From Candidatus Latescibacterota bacterium (GTDB taxonomy: Bacteria; Latescibacterota; UBA2968; UBA8231), in contig JACPJE010000015.1 in the NCBI GenBank assembly GCA_016187725.1, positions 1-42,551 of the forward strand: a stretch of DNA of 42,551 bases, given 5' to 3'. Made by a program: the position numbers and the translations under genes. Below are positions 1 through 7,112 of the stretch, piece by piece. The first letter of the stretch is position 1. Each line of letters starts with the position of its first letter. The notes under the pieces were generated by a model. That model ran no database searches and was not told the DNA's origin. It saw only the letters and a list, made by a program, of their open reading frames with translations.

Positions 1-141
1 ACTGGAAAGGCGATCCAGGTCGACTTCAACGCGATCCTGCGCGCCTACGAGGAGTATGCCCTGCGCCACTCCAAAGCCGGCAACCCCTTCCGGCACTCTC
101 ACAGAGCGCATATGCACCTGGCTCGCCAGGTGGTGGCCTGG
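1..141. repeat. Left arm of a 141-bp perfect inverted repeat
   Basis: Base i of this segment pairs with base 675-i, so it is the exact reverse complement of 534-674 and the match stops sharply at 141/142. The copied DNA is the coding sequence for the N-terminal core-binding part of the recombinase on the minus strand. The recombinase frame therefore runs through its catalytic start and then reads into its own antisense. An abrupt, mismatch-free junction at the very start of the window fits an amplification or assembly chimera better than a biological inversion, although a real inversion cannot be excluded. Confidence 0.93.
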
Positions 142-859
142 ATGCTCAGGATTCGATGCCGCCAGTCAACCGACTCCCACTTGAGCCAGCACATCTCCTC
201 GTCCCTCAAGCCGGCGTACAGCCCCAGGCGCACCGCAGTGGGCAGGCTCCCTGAGATCCACTGCCGGTGATCCAGCGAGATCGTCAGCAACTGCTGCACT
301 TCGTCCGGTCCCAGGATGCGCCGGTCCTGAGCGACTTTTGGCAGGGGTACCGTGATCTGCCGGGCGGGATTCTCTTCGATCATCCCCAGCGTCTGAGCCT
401 GGTCCAGCAGCAACCGCATCTTGGTCAGGTAGTGGTAGACACTCCAGGGGGAGTACCCCTGCCGGCGCAGACCATCCAGCCATTGCTCCACATCCCGGGC
501 GCCCAGACTCAGGGCAGGTGACTCGGTCTGTAGCCAGGCCACCACCTGGCGAGCCAGGTGCATATGCGCTCTGTGAGAGTGCCGGAAGGGGTTGCCGGCT
601 TTGGAGTGGCGCAGGGCATACTCCTCGTAGGCGCGCAGGATCGCGTTGAAGTCGACCTGGATCGCCTTTCCAGTATATCCCCCATCCGGGCGATTCCGGT
701 CTTTGTAGCATCCTCCAGATTTTCGATCTGACGGGCCAGCAACAGGGCGTCGGCACGGGTCGAGGCATATTTACTTTTTCTTGCGGAACGACCCTTCAGG
801 CGCAACGTGTACTGGATTCGCCAACTATCGCGGGGTTCAAAGCGGCTCACCGAGGCCAT
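142..859 (-). pseudogene. Tyrosine recombinase (phage-type integrase), frameshifted and truncated
   Basis: This is the N-terminal and central part of a tyrosine site-specific recombinase. It starts at ATG 859 (MASVSRFEPRDSWR) with an AP2-like arm-binding segment rich in Arg and Lys. Near the G5 run at 679-683 (minus strand) the frame changes. One extra G would join it to the second frame, which encodes the SAM-like core-binding domain (for example NAILRAYEEYALRHSKAG and GYSPWSVYHYLTKMRLLL). The catalytic domain begins with a box-I-like stretch, RLGLYAGLRDEEMCWLKW, whose Arg after GL is the first catalytic Arg. The other catalytic residues (Lys, His-x-x-Arg, Tyr) are missing because the sequence enters the inverted repeat at 141. 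The gene lies just beyond the 3' end of tRNA-Pro, the usual place for an integrase of an integrated element. The frameshift could be real decay or a one-base homopolymer error. Confidence 0.85.
534..674. repeat. Right arm of the 141-bp perfect inverted repeat
   Basis: This is the original-looking copy, because it reads in frame with the recombinase on both sides. The 392-bp interval 142-533 lies between the arms. See the left arm at 1-141. Confidence 0.93.
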
Positions 860-860
860 A

Positions 861-882
861 TTGTAACTCACCTTGTAACTCA
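861..882. repeat. Tandem 10-mer TTGTAACTCA at 12-bp period, before the integrase start
   Basis: Two copies of TTGTAACTCA (861-870 and 873-882) sit immediately upstream of the recombinase ATG and overlap its likely ribosome binding site (AAGGTGAG on the minus strand). Short direct repeats here could be arm-type recombinase sites or an autoregulatory operator. With only two copies this is tentative. Confidence 0.4.
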
Positions 883-1052
883 GCTGGGTGTGATTTGCCG
901 TGAATTCCGCCGACCTTGCGTGGCCGGAAATGTCGGCTTGTGCTGTCCTCCATTTTAGCGTTGAGATGGGGTGGATGTCAAGAGGCGAGTATCTCGCGTT
1001 TTCAGAGGGGGAATGAGGTATCAAGGCAGGGCAATGACTTAGGTGTACAGAC

Positions 1053-1095
1053 AAAAAACAAGGGCCTGGAGAACACGCATTCTCCAGGCCCTTTT
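1053..1095 (-). terminator. Rho-independent terminator after tRNA-Pro
   Basis: A perfect 12-bp stem, GGGCCTGGAGAA / TTCTCCAGGCCC (1062-1073 with 1080-1091), encloses a 6-base loop. On the minus strand a T-rich run (complement of 1053-1058) follows it. It lies just downstream of the tRNA 3' end. A shorter T run on the plus side (1092-1095) means it may also stop plus-strand transcripts. Confidence 0.88.
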
Positions 1096-1099
1096 CAAC

Positions 1100-1177
1100 T
1101 GGTCGGGGTGGACAGATTCGAACTGTCGACCCTCTGCTCCCAAAGCAGATGCGCTAACCGGGCTGCGCTACACCCCG
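1100..1177 (-). tRNA. tRNA-Pro (anticodon TGG), CCA encoded
   Basis: The minus strand folds as a cloverleaf. The 7-bp acceptor stem is CGGGGTG / CACCCCG with discriminator A and an encoded CCA (1100-1102). The anticodon arm CTGCTTTGGGAGCAG presents TGG, and the T arm contains GTTCGAATC. It is the last gene of the minus-strand block, 45 bp after pyrF, and is followed by a strong terminator. The decayed integrase gene lies on its 3' side, so this tRNA is the probable attachment site of an integrated element. Confidence 0.96.
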
Positions 1178-1222
1178 AAAATCCCCCAAAAAGATAGCCG
1201 ACGAGCCCCGTGCCGGCAAGGG

Positions 1223-2035
1223 CTAAGAAGTCCGGCAGTCCTCGATCTGCTGGCGCAGGTGCTGAGCGGTCCGGCGGGCGGCCTGGGCGAAGTCAGGGCC
1301 GCCCGAGGCGTAGAGGATGGCCCGGGAGGCGTTGATCAGCAGTCCACCTCCCTCGGCATCGACACCGCTGCGGACCACGGCCTCCAAGTCGCCGCCCTGG
1401 GCCCCCACCCCGGGGACCAGGAAGGGCAGGTCCGGGGCCAGCTGGCGCAGCTGGGCAAAGGCCCCGGCCTGGGTGGCGCCCACCACCAGGCCGCAGTTGC
1501 CGGCGGTGTTCCACTCGCAGGTCTTGCGGGCCACCCGCAGGTAGAGAGGGCCGTCTGCCAGTTCCTGCTGCGCGAAATCCTCGGAGCCTTTGTTGGAGGT
1601 CAGGCAGAGGAGGAAGACCCCTTTGTCGCGGTAGGCGAGGAAGGGGGCCACGGCATCCCGGCCCATGTAAGGGTTGACGGTGAGCGCATCGGCGCCCAGC
1701 ACCTCGAAGAACATCCGGGCGTAGTGCTCGGCAGTATTGCCGATATCCCCCACTTTGGCGTCTACGAGTACCGGGATGGCAGGCGGGATGTGCTCCAGGG
1801 TGGCCTTGAGGATGGGCCAACCCCGCTCCCCCAGGGAGCCGAAGAAGGCGAAGTTGGGTTTGTACGCGCAGACCAGATCCGCGGTGGCGTCGATGACGTG
1901 TTTGAGGAAGTGCAGGGTGGGGTTGTCCTGGTCGCGGACACCGGCGGGCAACTGGGCCTGGTCAGGGTCGAGGCCCACGCACAGCAATGAGCGGTTTTGG
2001 GCGGCGGCGGCGCGCAGCTTTTCCTGGAAGGTCAC
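1223..2035 (-). CDS. pyrF: Orotidine 5'-phosphate decarboxylase, type 2
   Basis: This enzyme converts orotidine 5'-monophosphate to UMP in the cytoplasm, the last step of de novo pyrimidine synthesis. At 270 residues it matches the longer type-2 subfamily. The catalytic Asp-Lys-Asp network is present as VDAKVGDIGNTA (about residues 91-102: D92, K94, D97), and the N-terminal CVGLDPD substrate loop is at 19-25. The family commonly has Arg after the catalytic Lys (DAKRGDIG). Here it is Val, which is not a catalytic position. A C-terminal phosphate-binding stretch, PFLVPGVGAQGGD, is also visible. The gene lies between the LPP20-like gene and tRNA-Pro, and no other pyrimidine genes are in view. 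Confidence 0.96.
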   Translation of the reverse strand: MTFQEKLRAAAAQNRSLLCVGLDPDQAQLPAGVRDQDNPTLHFLKHVIDATADLVCAYKPNFAFFGSLGERGWPILKATLEHIPPAIPVLVDAKVGDIGNTAEHYARMFFEVLGADALTVNPYMGRDAVAPFLAYRDKGVFLLCLTSNKGSEDFAQQELADGPLYLRVARKTCEWNTAGNCGLVVGATQAGAFAQLRQLAPDLPFLVPGVGAQGGDLEAVVRSGVDAEGGGLLINASRAILYASGGPDFAQAARRTAQHLRQQIEDCRTS

Positions 2036-2116
2036 GGGTTTTCTCTCGCGGTGGAGGGGAAGGGTCAGGAGAATTTAGGGCTGCCGCCGGACCGGCGCAA
2101 TCCCCGCGCGTCCAGG

Positions 2117-2989
2117 TCAGTGCGCCGGGGCCGGGCCGAGGACGAAGATCACCCGGCACTGGGCGAGAAAGGGGGAGTGTTTGTCGGCCATCTGCACCCG
2201 CACGGCGTCTTCGTTGCTGATCACCGCGTCTGAGCTGTACTGGCCGGCGGCCTTCTCGGCCTTGATGACCAGGGGACGGGCGGTGGCGCCGCCCACGCGG
2301 TCACTGCGGCCGGCCCTTTCGAGGTCCCGGTCGTATCCGACCACCCCCCACTGGCGGGCGTACTCCAGGTCCACGCCGCTGGCGTTGAACAGTTCGTTGC
2401 CCCCGGTGCTGAGCAGACGGGGCGCCATGCTCGGTTTGAGCGGCAGACCGCGGGCATCGATGATCAACCCGGTGTAGGTCTGCGGGGGGAGGTAGGTGGG
2501 CGTTTCGGCAGGGAGTGCGGGAGCCGGGGAACGCCGCGCGGAGGAAAGGAAGGTGGCAGCCAGGTCATCCTGCAGTTCCAGGGTCAGCGCCACCTGGAAT
2601 ACCCCGTCCTTTTCCTGCTGGCTGCCCGGGACCAGACGGGCCCCCCGGATCAGGCCGCTGACCCTGGTGCGGATGGAATCGCTGGCCACCATCGCCTCTC
2701 CCACCGTGGTGCTGGCGTCGATGTGCACCTGGCCCACCAGCTCGAGCAGGTTGCGGTAGGCAGTGGCCTTGGCGGCGCGGAAGCCCAGCAACCGGCGCTG
2801 GGCGGGATTCTGGATATCTGCGGAGGCGATGCCCTCGCCGTACACGGTCAGGACACCGGTGGTCCAGTCGATGTTGCCCTCGATGGGTTGCTGGCCGGCG
2901 GCCTGGGCCTGCAGGGGCTGGATCACGTTCTGGGCCCGGAGATCCTGGCCGGCGGCCAGGATCAGGGCGATGAACAAGAGCGGGTACAT
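2117..2989 (-). CDS. LPP20-like secreted protein of unknown function
   Basis: This 290-residue exported protein has a cleavable signal peptide (MYPLLFIALILAAGQDLRA, then Q). There is no lipobox cysteine, so it should be periplasmic or surface-associated rather than lipidated, despite the family name. Residues about 38-150 carry the LPP20/FlgT-N-like fold signature: a GVLTVYGEGIA strand, an Ala-rich helix with RRLLGFRAAKATAYRNLLELV, and a strand ending in FQVALTLEL. The C-terminal half includes TGLIIDARGLPLKPSMAPRLL and a final hydrophobic strand. LPP20-type domains occur in outer-membrane and flagellum-associated proteins; the function here is unknown. It follows the RNase P RNA gene on the same strand. 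Confidence 0.75.
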   Translation of the reverse strand: MYPLLFIALILAAGQDLRAQNVIQPLQAQAAGQQPIEGNIDWTTGVLTVYGEGIASADIQNPAQRRLLGFRAAKATAYRNLLELVGQVHIDASTTVGEAMVASDSIRTRVSGLIRGARLVPGSQQEKDGVFQVALTLELQDDLAATFLSSARRSPAPALPAETPTYLPPQTYTGLIIDARGLPLKPSMAPRLLSTGGNELFNASGVDLEYARQWGVVGYDRDLERAGRSDRVGGATARPLVIKAEKAAGQYSSDAVISNEDAVRVQMADKHSPFLAQCRVIFVLGPAPAH

Positions 2990-3061
2990 GGCAGTAGTTT
3001 CCAGGGTGCTGGGGCATTTATTAAGAAGGCCGACGCGAAAAAAGGTTTCCGGGAGAATAAA

Positions 3062-3446
3062 GGGGCAGCGGAGCGGATCTATAAGCCGAGTTCTGTCTGC
3101 GCCTCATGCCGCGCAGGGCGACCATTCATCTGGGGCAGGGGTTACCCGCCTGCCTCGGTGCGGCCTACCCGGGAGTTATAACGAGGCGGACCACCTCTCC
3201 TCCCCTATTTGGCCTTGCTCCGGATGAGGTTTTCCCTGCCACTCCCGTCGCCGGAAGCGCGGTGAGCTCTTACCTCGCCTTTTCACCCTTACCGGCGCAC
3301 AAGGCGCCGGCGGTATGTTTTCTGTGGCACTTTCTGTGGGGTCGCCCCCCCTGGGCGTTACCCAGCATCCTGTCCTGTGGAGCTCGGACTTTCCTCACCC
3401 CGGCCCGCAGGCCGGTAGCGCGGTCGCCCGACCCGCTCCGCTACCC
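3062..3446 (-). ncRNA. rnpB: RNase P RNA (bacterial type A)
   Basis: This is the catalytic RNA that trims the 5' leader of precursor tRNAs. The invariant 5' P4 segment GAGGAAAGTCCGAGCTCC is at 3396-3379 (minus strand), and the partner near the 3' end reads ACAGAACTCGGCTTAT (about 3083-3098). The ACAGAAA core element with the following CCGCC is at about 3310-3340. The ends close a long P1 helix: GGTAGCGGAGCGG at the 5' end pairs with CCGCTCCGCTGCC at the 3' end. The 5' end lies about 5 bases after the stop codon of the zinc-ribbon gene, so its promoter must be inside that gene or it is processed from a longer transcript. No convincing terminator is visible before the LPP20-like gene. The ends are placed from P1 and are good to a few bases. 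Confidence 0.95.
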
Positions 3447-3450
3447 TTTT

Positions 3451-4167
3451 TCATGAAGAGGTCTGGTCGTCCCAGACCAAGATGGCACCGCAGTTCTCGC
3501 AGACGTGGACCTCGGTGGGGGTGTATTTGACGTTGTTGCGCAGCTGGGCAGGCAGTTGGCGGAAACAGGTGCCGCAGGCCCCCTTGAGGATGCGCGCCAC
3601 CCGGCTCCCGCGGTTTTTGCGGCTGCGCTGGTAGCGCTGCAGCAGCCTGGATTCGATGGACTGGCTGACCACCTGGCGGCGCGACTCCACCCCGGCCACT
3701 TCCTTCTGCAGGGAGGCGAGGCGCTGCTGCAGTTCCTCGATGCGGCTCTGGTGCTGCTCTTCGATCTGCCCGACCTCCTGCTTCCTGCTCTCGATCTCCT
3801 GGCGCAGGCGCTCACTCGACTCGATGGTTTCGAGCACCTCGGTCTCGTACTCGGAGATCCGGCTCTTGCAGGCGGCGATTTCGATCTGGAGCGCGTCGTA
3901 TTCCTTGTTGGTGGTTACGGCGGAGAAGCGCTCCTCGTGTTTCTTGAGATCCGCCTTGGCGTCATCGATCTCGCGCTCGTAGTGGCGCTGCTCGCGGGCC
4001 AGGTTTTCCAGTAAGTCGACCTGCTCCTGCAGGGTGGCCCGGGCCTGGTCGATCTGGCTCTGCCGCTCGTCTATCTCTGCCGGAAATTTATCCCTGGCTT
4101 CCTCCAGCGCCTGGAGTTCCTTGTCGACTTCCTGGAGGGCCAGCAGCTTCATTAGGCCTTCTTTCAT
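3451..4167 (-). CDS. Coiled-coil protein with C4 zinc ribbon (CT398-like)
   Basis: This cytoplasmic protein of about 238 residues starts at MKEGLMKLLALQEVDKEL. A long charged antiparallel coiled coil (residues about 10-175, rich in Glu, Gln, Arg and Leu heptads) is followed by a C-terminal zinc ribbon with two CxxC knuckles: GACGTCFRQL and VHVCENCGAIL. This is the architecture of the CT398/C4-type zinc-ribbon family, proposed to act as an adaptor or nucleic-acid-associated factor; its biochemical role is not settled. ATG 4167 is chosen because AGGAG lies about 12 bases upstream and an upstream in-frame extension would overlap the transketolase gene. The gene ends only a few bases before rnpB. 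Confidence 0.88.
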   Translation of the reverse strand: MKEGLMKLLALQEVDKELQALEEARDKFPAEIDERQSQIDQARATLQEQVDLLENLAREQRHYEREIDDAKADLKKHEERFSAVTTNKEYDALQIEIAACKSRISEYETEVLETIESSERLRQEIESRKQEVGQIEEQHQSRIEELQQRLASLQKEVAGVESRRQVVSQSIESRLLQRYQRSRKNRGSRVARILKGACGTCFRQLPAQLRNNVKYTPTEVHVCENCGAILVWDDQTSS

Positions 4168-4223
4168 CGGGGGCGTATCTCCTGAGAGTGATAAGGCATA
4201 AACTAGGGCCTTTGGCGGAAATA

Positions 4224-5162
4224 TCAACACAGGCCGCACGCCGCCTCGGCCATGTGCCTGGGGGTGAGTCCGTACTTCTCCAGCAGGTCGCTGTTGGCCG
4301 CCGATTCGCCGAAGCAGTCGCGGATGCCCAGGCGCTTGAGCGGGGTGGGGTGGTGCTCGGAGAGGACTTCGGCCACCGCGCCGCCCAGGCCGCCGATGAT
4401 GGTGTGGTCTTCGGCGGTGAGCACCCTGCCGGTCCTGGCCGCTGCCGCCACCACCCCCTCCACATCGAAGGGTTTGATGGTGGGCACGTGCAGCACGTGG
4501 GCGGACAGGCCCTGGGCGGCCAGCAGTTGGGCGGCCTCCAGGGCGCGCACGGTCTGGACCCCGGTGGCCATGATGGTCAGGTCCTTGCCTTCGCGTACCA
4601 CCACGGCCTTGCCGATGGCGAACTGGTAGTCCTGGGGAAAGATGGTGGGGTGGGGGTCGCGGGTGAGGCGCACATAGACCGGCCCCTCGTGGTAGGTGGC
4701 GGCGATCATGGCCTGGCGGGTCTCCACCCCATCGGCCGGGGCGATGACCGTCATGTTGGGCATGGCGCGCATGACCGCGAGGTCGGCGACCTCCTGGTGG
4801 GTTTTGCCGGTCTTGCCGGTCAGCAGCCCGGTGTAGCCGCCGCCGAGCTTGACGTTGAGGTTGGGCTGGGCCACCACCACCCGCAGCTGGTCTAGGTCGC
4901 GGTTGACCAGGAAGCAGGCAAAGCTGCTCAGCCAGGGGAGCAGGCCGCAGGAAGCCATGCCTGCAGCCACCCCCATCATGTTCTGCTCGGCGATGCCCAT
5001 CTCTAGAAAATGGGCCGGCCGCGCCTTGGAGACCTTGTCGGCCTTGGTGGAGTTGGCCAGGTCGCCGTCGAGCACGTAGACGCGGTCGTCGCGGTCGATC
5101 AGCTCGATCAGGGTGTCGCCGAACACCTCGCGCTGGGCGATGTCGGTGAGCTGGGCGGTCAC
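4224..5162 (-). CDS. Transketolase, C-terminal subunit
   Basis: This is the pyrimidine-binding and C-terminal half of a split transketolase (312 residues). With the preceding gene it should form a thiamine-diphosphate enzyme moving two-carbon ketol units between sugar phosphates. FLEMGIAEQNMMGVAAGMA (about residues 52-70) carries the Glu that activates the thiamine ring. The following LPWLSSFACFLVNRDLDQLR and the GLLTGKTGKTHQEVADLAVM region are typical of the Pyr domain. DLTIMATGVQTVRALEAAQ starts the C-terminal domain. The ATG overlaps the stop of the N-terminal subunit gene by 4 bases (ATGA), consistent with coupled translation and equal subunit amounts. Confidence 0.95.
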   Translation of the reverse strand: MTAQLTDIAQREVFGDTLIELIDRDDRVYVLDGDLANSTKADKVSKARPAHFLEMGIAEQNMMGVAAGMASCGLLPWLSSFACFLVNRDLDQLRVVVAQPNLNVKLGGGYTGLLTGKTGKTHQEVADLAVMRAMPNMTVIAPADGVETRQAMIAATYHEGPVYVRLTRDPHPTIFPQDYQFAIGKAVVVREGKDLTIMATGVQTVRALEAAQLLAAQGLSAHVLHVPTIKPFDVEGVVAAAARTGRVLTAEDHTIIGGLGGAVAEVLSEHHPTPLKRLGIRDCFGESAANSDLLEKYGLTPRHMAEAACGLC

Positions 5163-6034
5163 AGCGCGGCCTCCTGGGCGGCCAGTTCCTCGCGGGCTAC
5201 CCGCAGGTCCTCGTCGGTCACCGGCTTGGAGTGCCAGTTGAAGTCGTTCTCCATGTAGGAAACCCCCTTGCCTTTGACGGTGCGGGCGATGATGATGGCC
5301 GGCCGGCCCCGGGTGGCGCGGGTCTGGCTGCAGGCTTCGACGATCTGCTGGAGGTCGTGGCCGTCGATCTCAATGGTGGCCCAGCCGAAGGCCTGCCACT
5401 TGGCCACCGGGTTTTCCTGAGCCGGTTGGCGGGCCAGGGACCCGTACCCTTGGCCGGTGGCCCAGCCGTACTGCTGCAGGCCGTTCCAGTCGAGGATGGC
5501 GGTCAGGTTGTCCAGCCCGTAGCGCTGGGCCACAAAGGCCGCCTCCCAGATCTGGCCCTCCTGGGAATCGCCGTCGCCGATCATCACCCAGGTGTGGTAG
5601 GAGTGGCCCTTGAGCTTGGCCGCCAGGGCCATGCCCAGGCCGGGGGAGAGCCCCTGGCCCAGGGAGCCGGTGGACATGTCCAGGCCGGGGAGCACGTTCA
5701 TGTCGGGATGGCCCTGCAGGCGCGAGTCGATGGCGTCGAAGGTCTTCAGTTCCTCCACCGGGAAGTAGCCGCGCAGGGCCAAGACGGCATAGAGGCCGAT
5801 GGAGGAGTGGCCCTTGGAGAGGATGAAGCGGTCACGGCCCGGAGCGCGCGGTGCAGCCGGATCGATGCTCATGACTTCGAAGTAAAGGGCGGTGAGGATT
5901 TCCGCCGCCGAGAGAGGGCCGCCCAGGTGGCCGGCACCGGCGTGGTGGACCGCTTCGATCACCAGCCGCCGCAGCTGGATGGCCAGGCGCTGCAGTTCGC
6001 GCCGGCGCGCTGCAGCGAGGGGAGGGGCACTCAT
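5159..6034 (-). CDS. Transketolase, N-terminal subunit
   Basis: This is the thiamine-pyrophosphate-binding half of the split transketolase (291 residues). The ThDP/Mg motif is clear: IGDGDSQEGQIWEAA followed at the usual distance by LDWNGLQ (about residues 152-186). RFILSKGHSSIGLYAVLA carries the substrate-binding His. AGHLGGPLSAAEILTALYF and MSTGSLGQGLSPGLGMA are also family signatures. AGGAG lies 9 bases before ATG 6034. The Ldh-family dehydrogenase immediately upstream suggests use in a sugar or sugar-acid catabolic route rather than only the pentose phosphate pathway. That is inference, since no other catabolic genes are present. Confidence 0.95.
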   Translation of the reverse strand: MSAPPLAAARRRELQRLAIQLRRLVIEAVHHAGAGHLGGPLSAAEILTALYFEVMSIDPAAPRAPGRDRFILSKGHSSIGLYAVLALRGYFPVEELKTFDAIDSRLQGHPDMNVLPGLDMSTGSLGQGLSPGLGMALAAKLKGHSYHTWVMIGDGDSQEGQIWEAAFVAQRYGLDNLTAILDWNGLQQYGWATGQGYGSLARQPAQENPVAKWQAFGWATIEIDGHDLQQIVEACSQTRATRGRPAIIIARTVKGKGVSYMENDFNWHSKPVTDEDLRVAREELAAQEAAL

Positions 6035-6086
6035 GTGATCATCTCCTGTGAAGGTGCGCTAAAAAGGTACGGCTGGGTGTCCGGGA

Positions 6087-7094
6087 TCACAACCAGCCCG
6101 GCCTGACGCCGAACTCCTGGCCGGCCTTTTCGAGGGACTCCAGATCCTCCAGGGCCACCGGGATGCCCTTTTTCCGGTACTCCTGCTCCTTGCGGAATTC
6201 GATAGTGCCGGGCAGGGTGGCTTCCTGGTAGCCGCGCACCGGGGCCATGGTTTCGCGCACCCCGCGCACTAACAGATCTACCCCGGCGCGGACTTCCTCG
6301 GGCGAGGCGAAGACCCCGATGTCCATGACGATGATCAGGCCACCCTGCCTGGCGCCGGGCCACTGCTCGTTGAGGGCGGCGGCGCGCGGATTGCTCATGC
6401 CCACAAAGGTGCCCCCCAGGGCCATGGCCACTCCGGTGTAGCCCATGGATTTGAAGAAGGCCGCCGGGATCAGCTCCTGCAGGGCGTCGAACTGGGGGCC
6501 GCGCTGGTAGTCGGCCATGATGCAGGTGGCCGCGTCGAGGACCAGGGGCGGCTCCTCCTGGCTGGGCAGGCCGAAGCAGATGGGCGGATTGCCCCAGTAG
6601 GCCGACTGCTGCCCCTTGTTGCCGCCGCCCTCGCCGAACCAGGAGGGATGGTGGCCCTGCACCGAAAAGGCAGTGCACCCTGCAGCCATGGCGCGGCGCA
6701 CGTAGTGGCCGGCCGAACCGTAGTGTCCCAGGTGGCGGGCGGCGCCCAGGGCCACGCCCTTGGCCTTGGCCTTGGCGATGGCCAGCTCGGTGGCCATCAT
6801 CATCGGGGCATAGCCCAGGCCGCCGTCGCCCTCGACCAGGACGGTGGTGTCGGTCTCCTGCACCACCTGCAGTTGGGGGTTGGGATTGACTCTCTTGTCG
6901 CGCAGGGCCCGGCTGTAGCCGGGCACCTGGCGGGTGCCGTGGGAGCGCACCCCGCGCAGGTCGGAATTGGTCAGCAGCTCGGCGAGTTGGTCGGCGTGGT
7001 CGGCCCGCAGGCCGGCGGCCTTGAAGCAGGCGGCAGCAAAGGCTTGCAACTGGGCGGCGGGGATGGGTTTGAACTTTTCGGGAGGTCGATTCAT
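6087..7094 (-). CDS. Ldh-family NAD(P)H-dependent oxidoreductase (malate/lactate dehydrogenase type 2)
   Basis: This 335-residue cytoplasmic dehydrogenase belongs to the family that includes malate, sulfolactate, ureidoglycolate and 2,3-diketogulonate oxidoreductases, which reduce 2-oxo acids. It has the N-terminal SDLRGVRSHGTRQVPGY motif (residues about 43-59; H51) and the catalytic-histidine segment ARHLGHYGSAGHY (H123). A GxG-containing NAD(P) site lies in FSVQGHHPSWFGEGGGNKG. The substrate cannot be told from sequence. AGGAG is 6 bases upstream of ATG 7094. The gene is 18 bp after the TPR gene and about 50 bp before the transketolase pair, all on the minus strand, so they are probably co-transcribed. 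Confidence 0.92.
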   Translation of the reverse strand: MNRPPEKFKPIPAAQLQAFAAACFKAAGLRADHADQLAELLTNSDLRGVRSHGTRQVPGYSRALRDKRVNPNPQLQVVQETDTTVLVEGDGGLGYAPMMMATELAIAKAKAKGVALGAARHLGHYGSAGHYVRRAMAAGCTAFSVQGHHPSWFGEGGGNKGQQSAYWGNPPICFGLPSQEEPPLVLDAATCIMADYQRGPQFDALQELIPAAFFKSMGYTGVAMALGGTFVGMSNPRAAALNEQWPGARQGGLIIVMDIGVFASPEEVRAGVDLLVRGVRETMAPVRGYQEATLPGTIEFRKEQEYRKKGIPVALEDLESLEKAGQEFGVRPGWL

Positions 7095-7112
7095 GGAATC
7101 TCCTGCGTCGGG

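Noticed and set aside
679-683. Programmed -1 frameshift in the recombinase
   Set aside because: A run of five G without a stem-loop or the usual slippery heptamer; integrases are not known to use this. Homopolymer error or decay is simpler.
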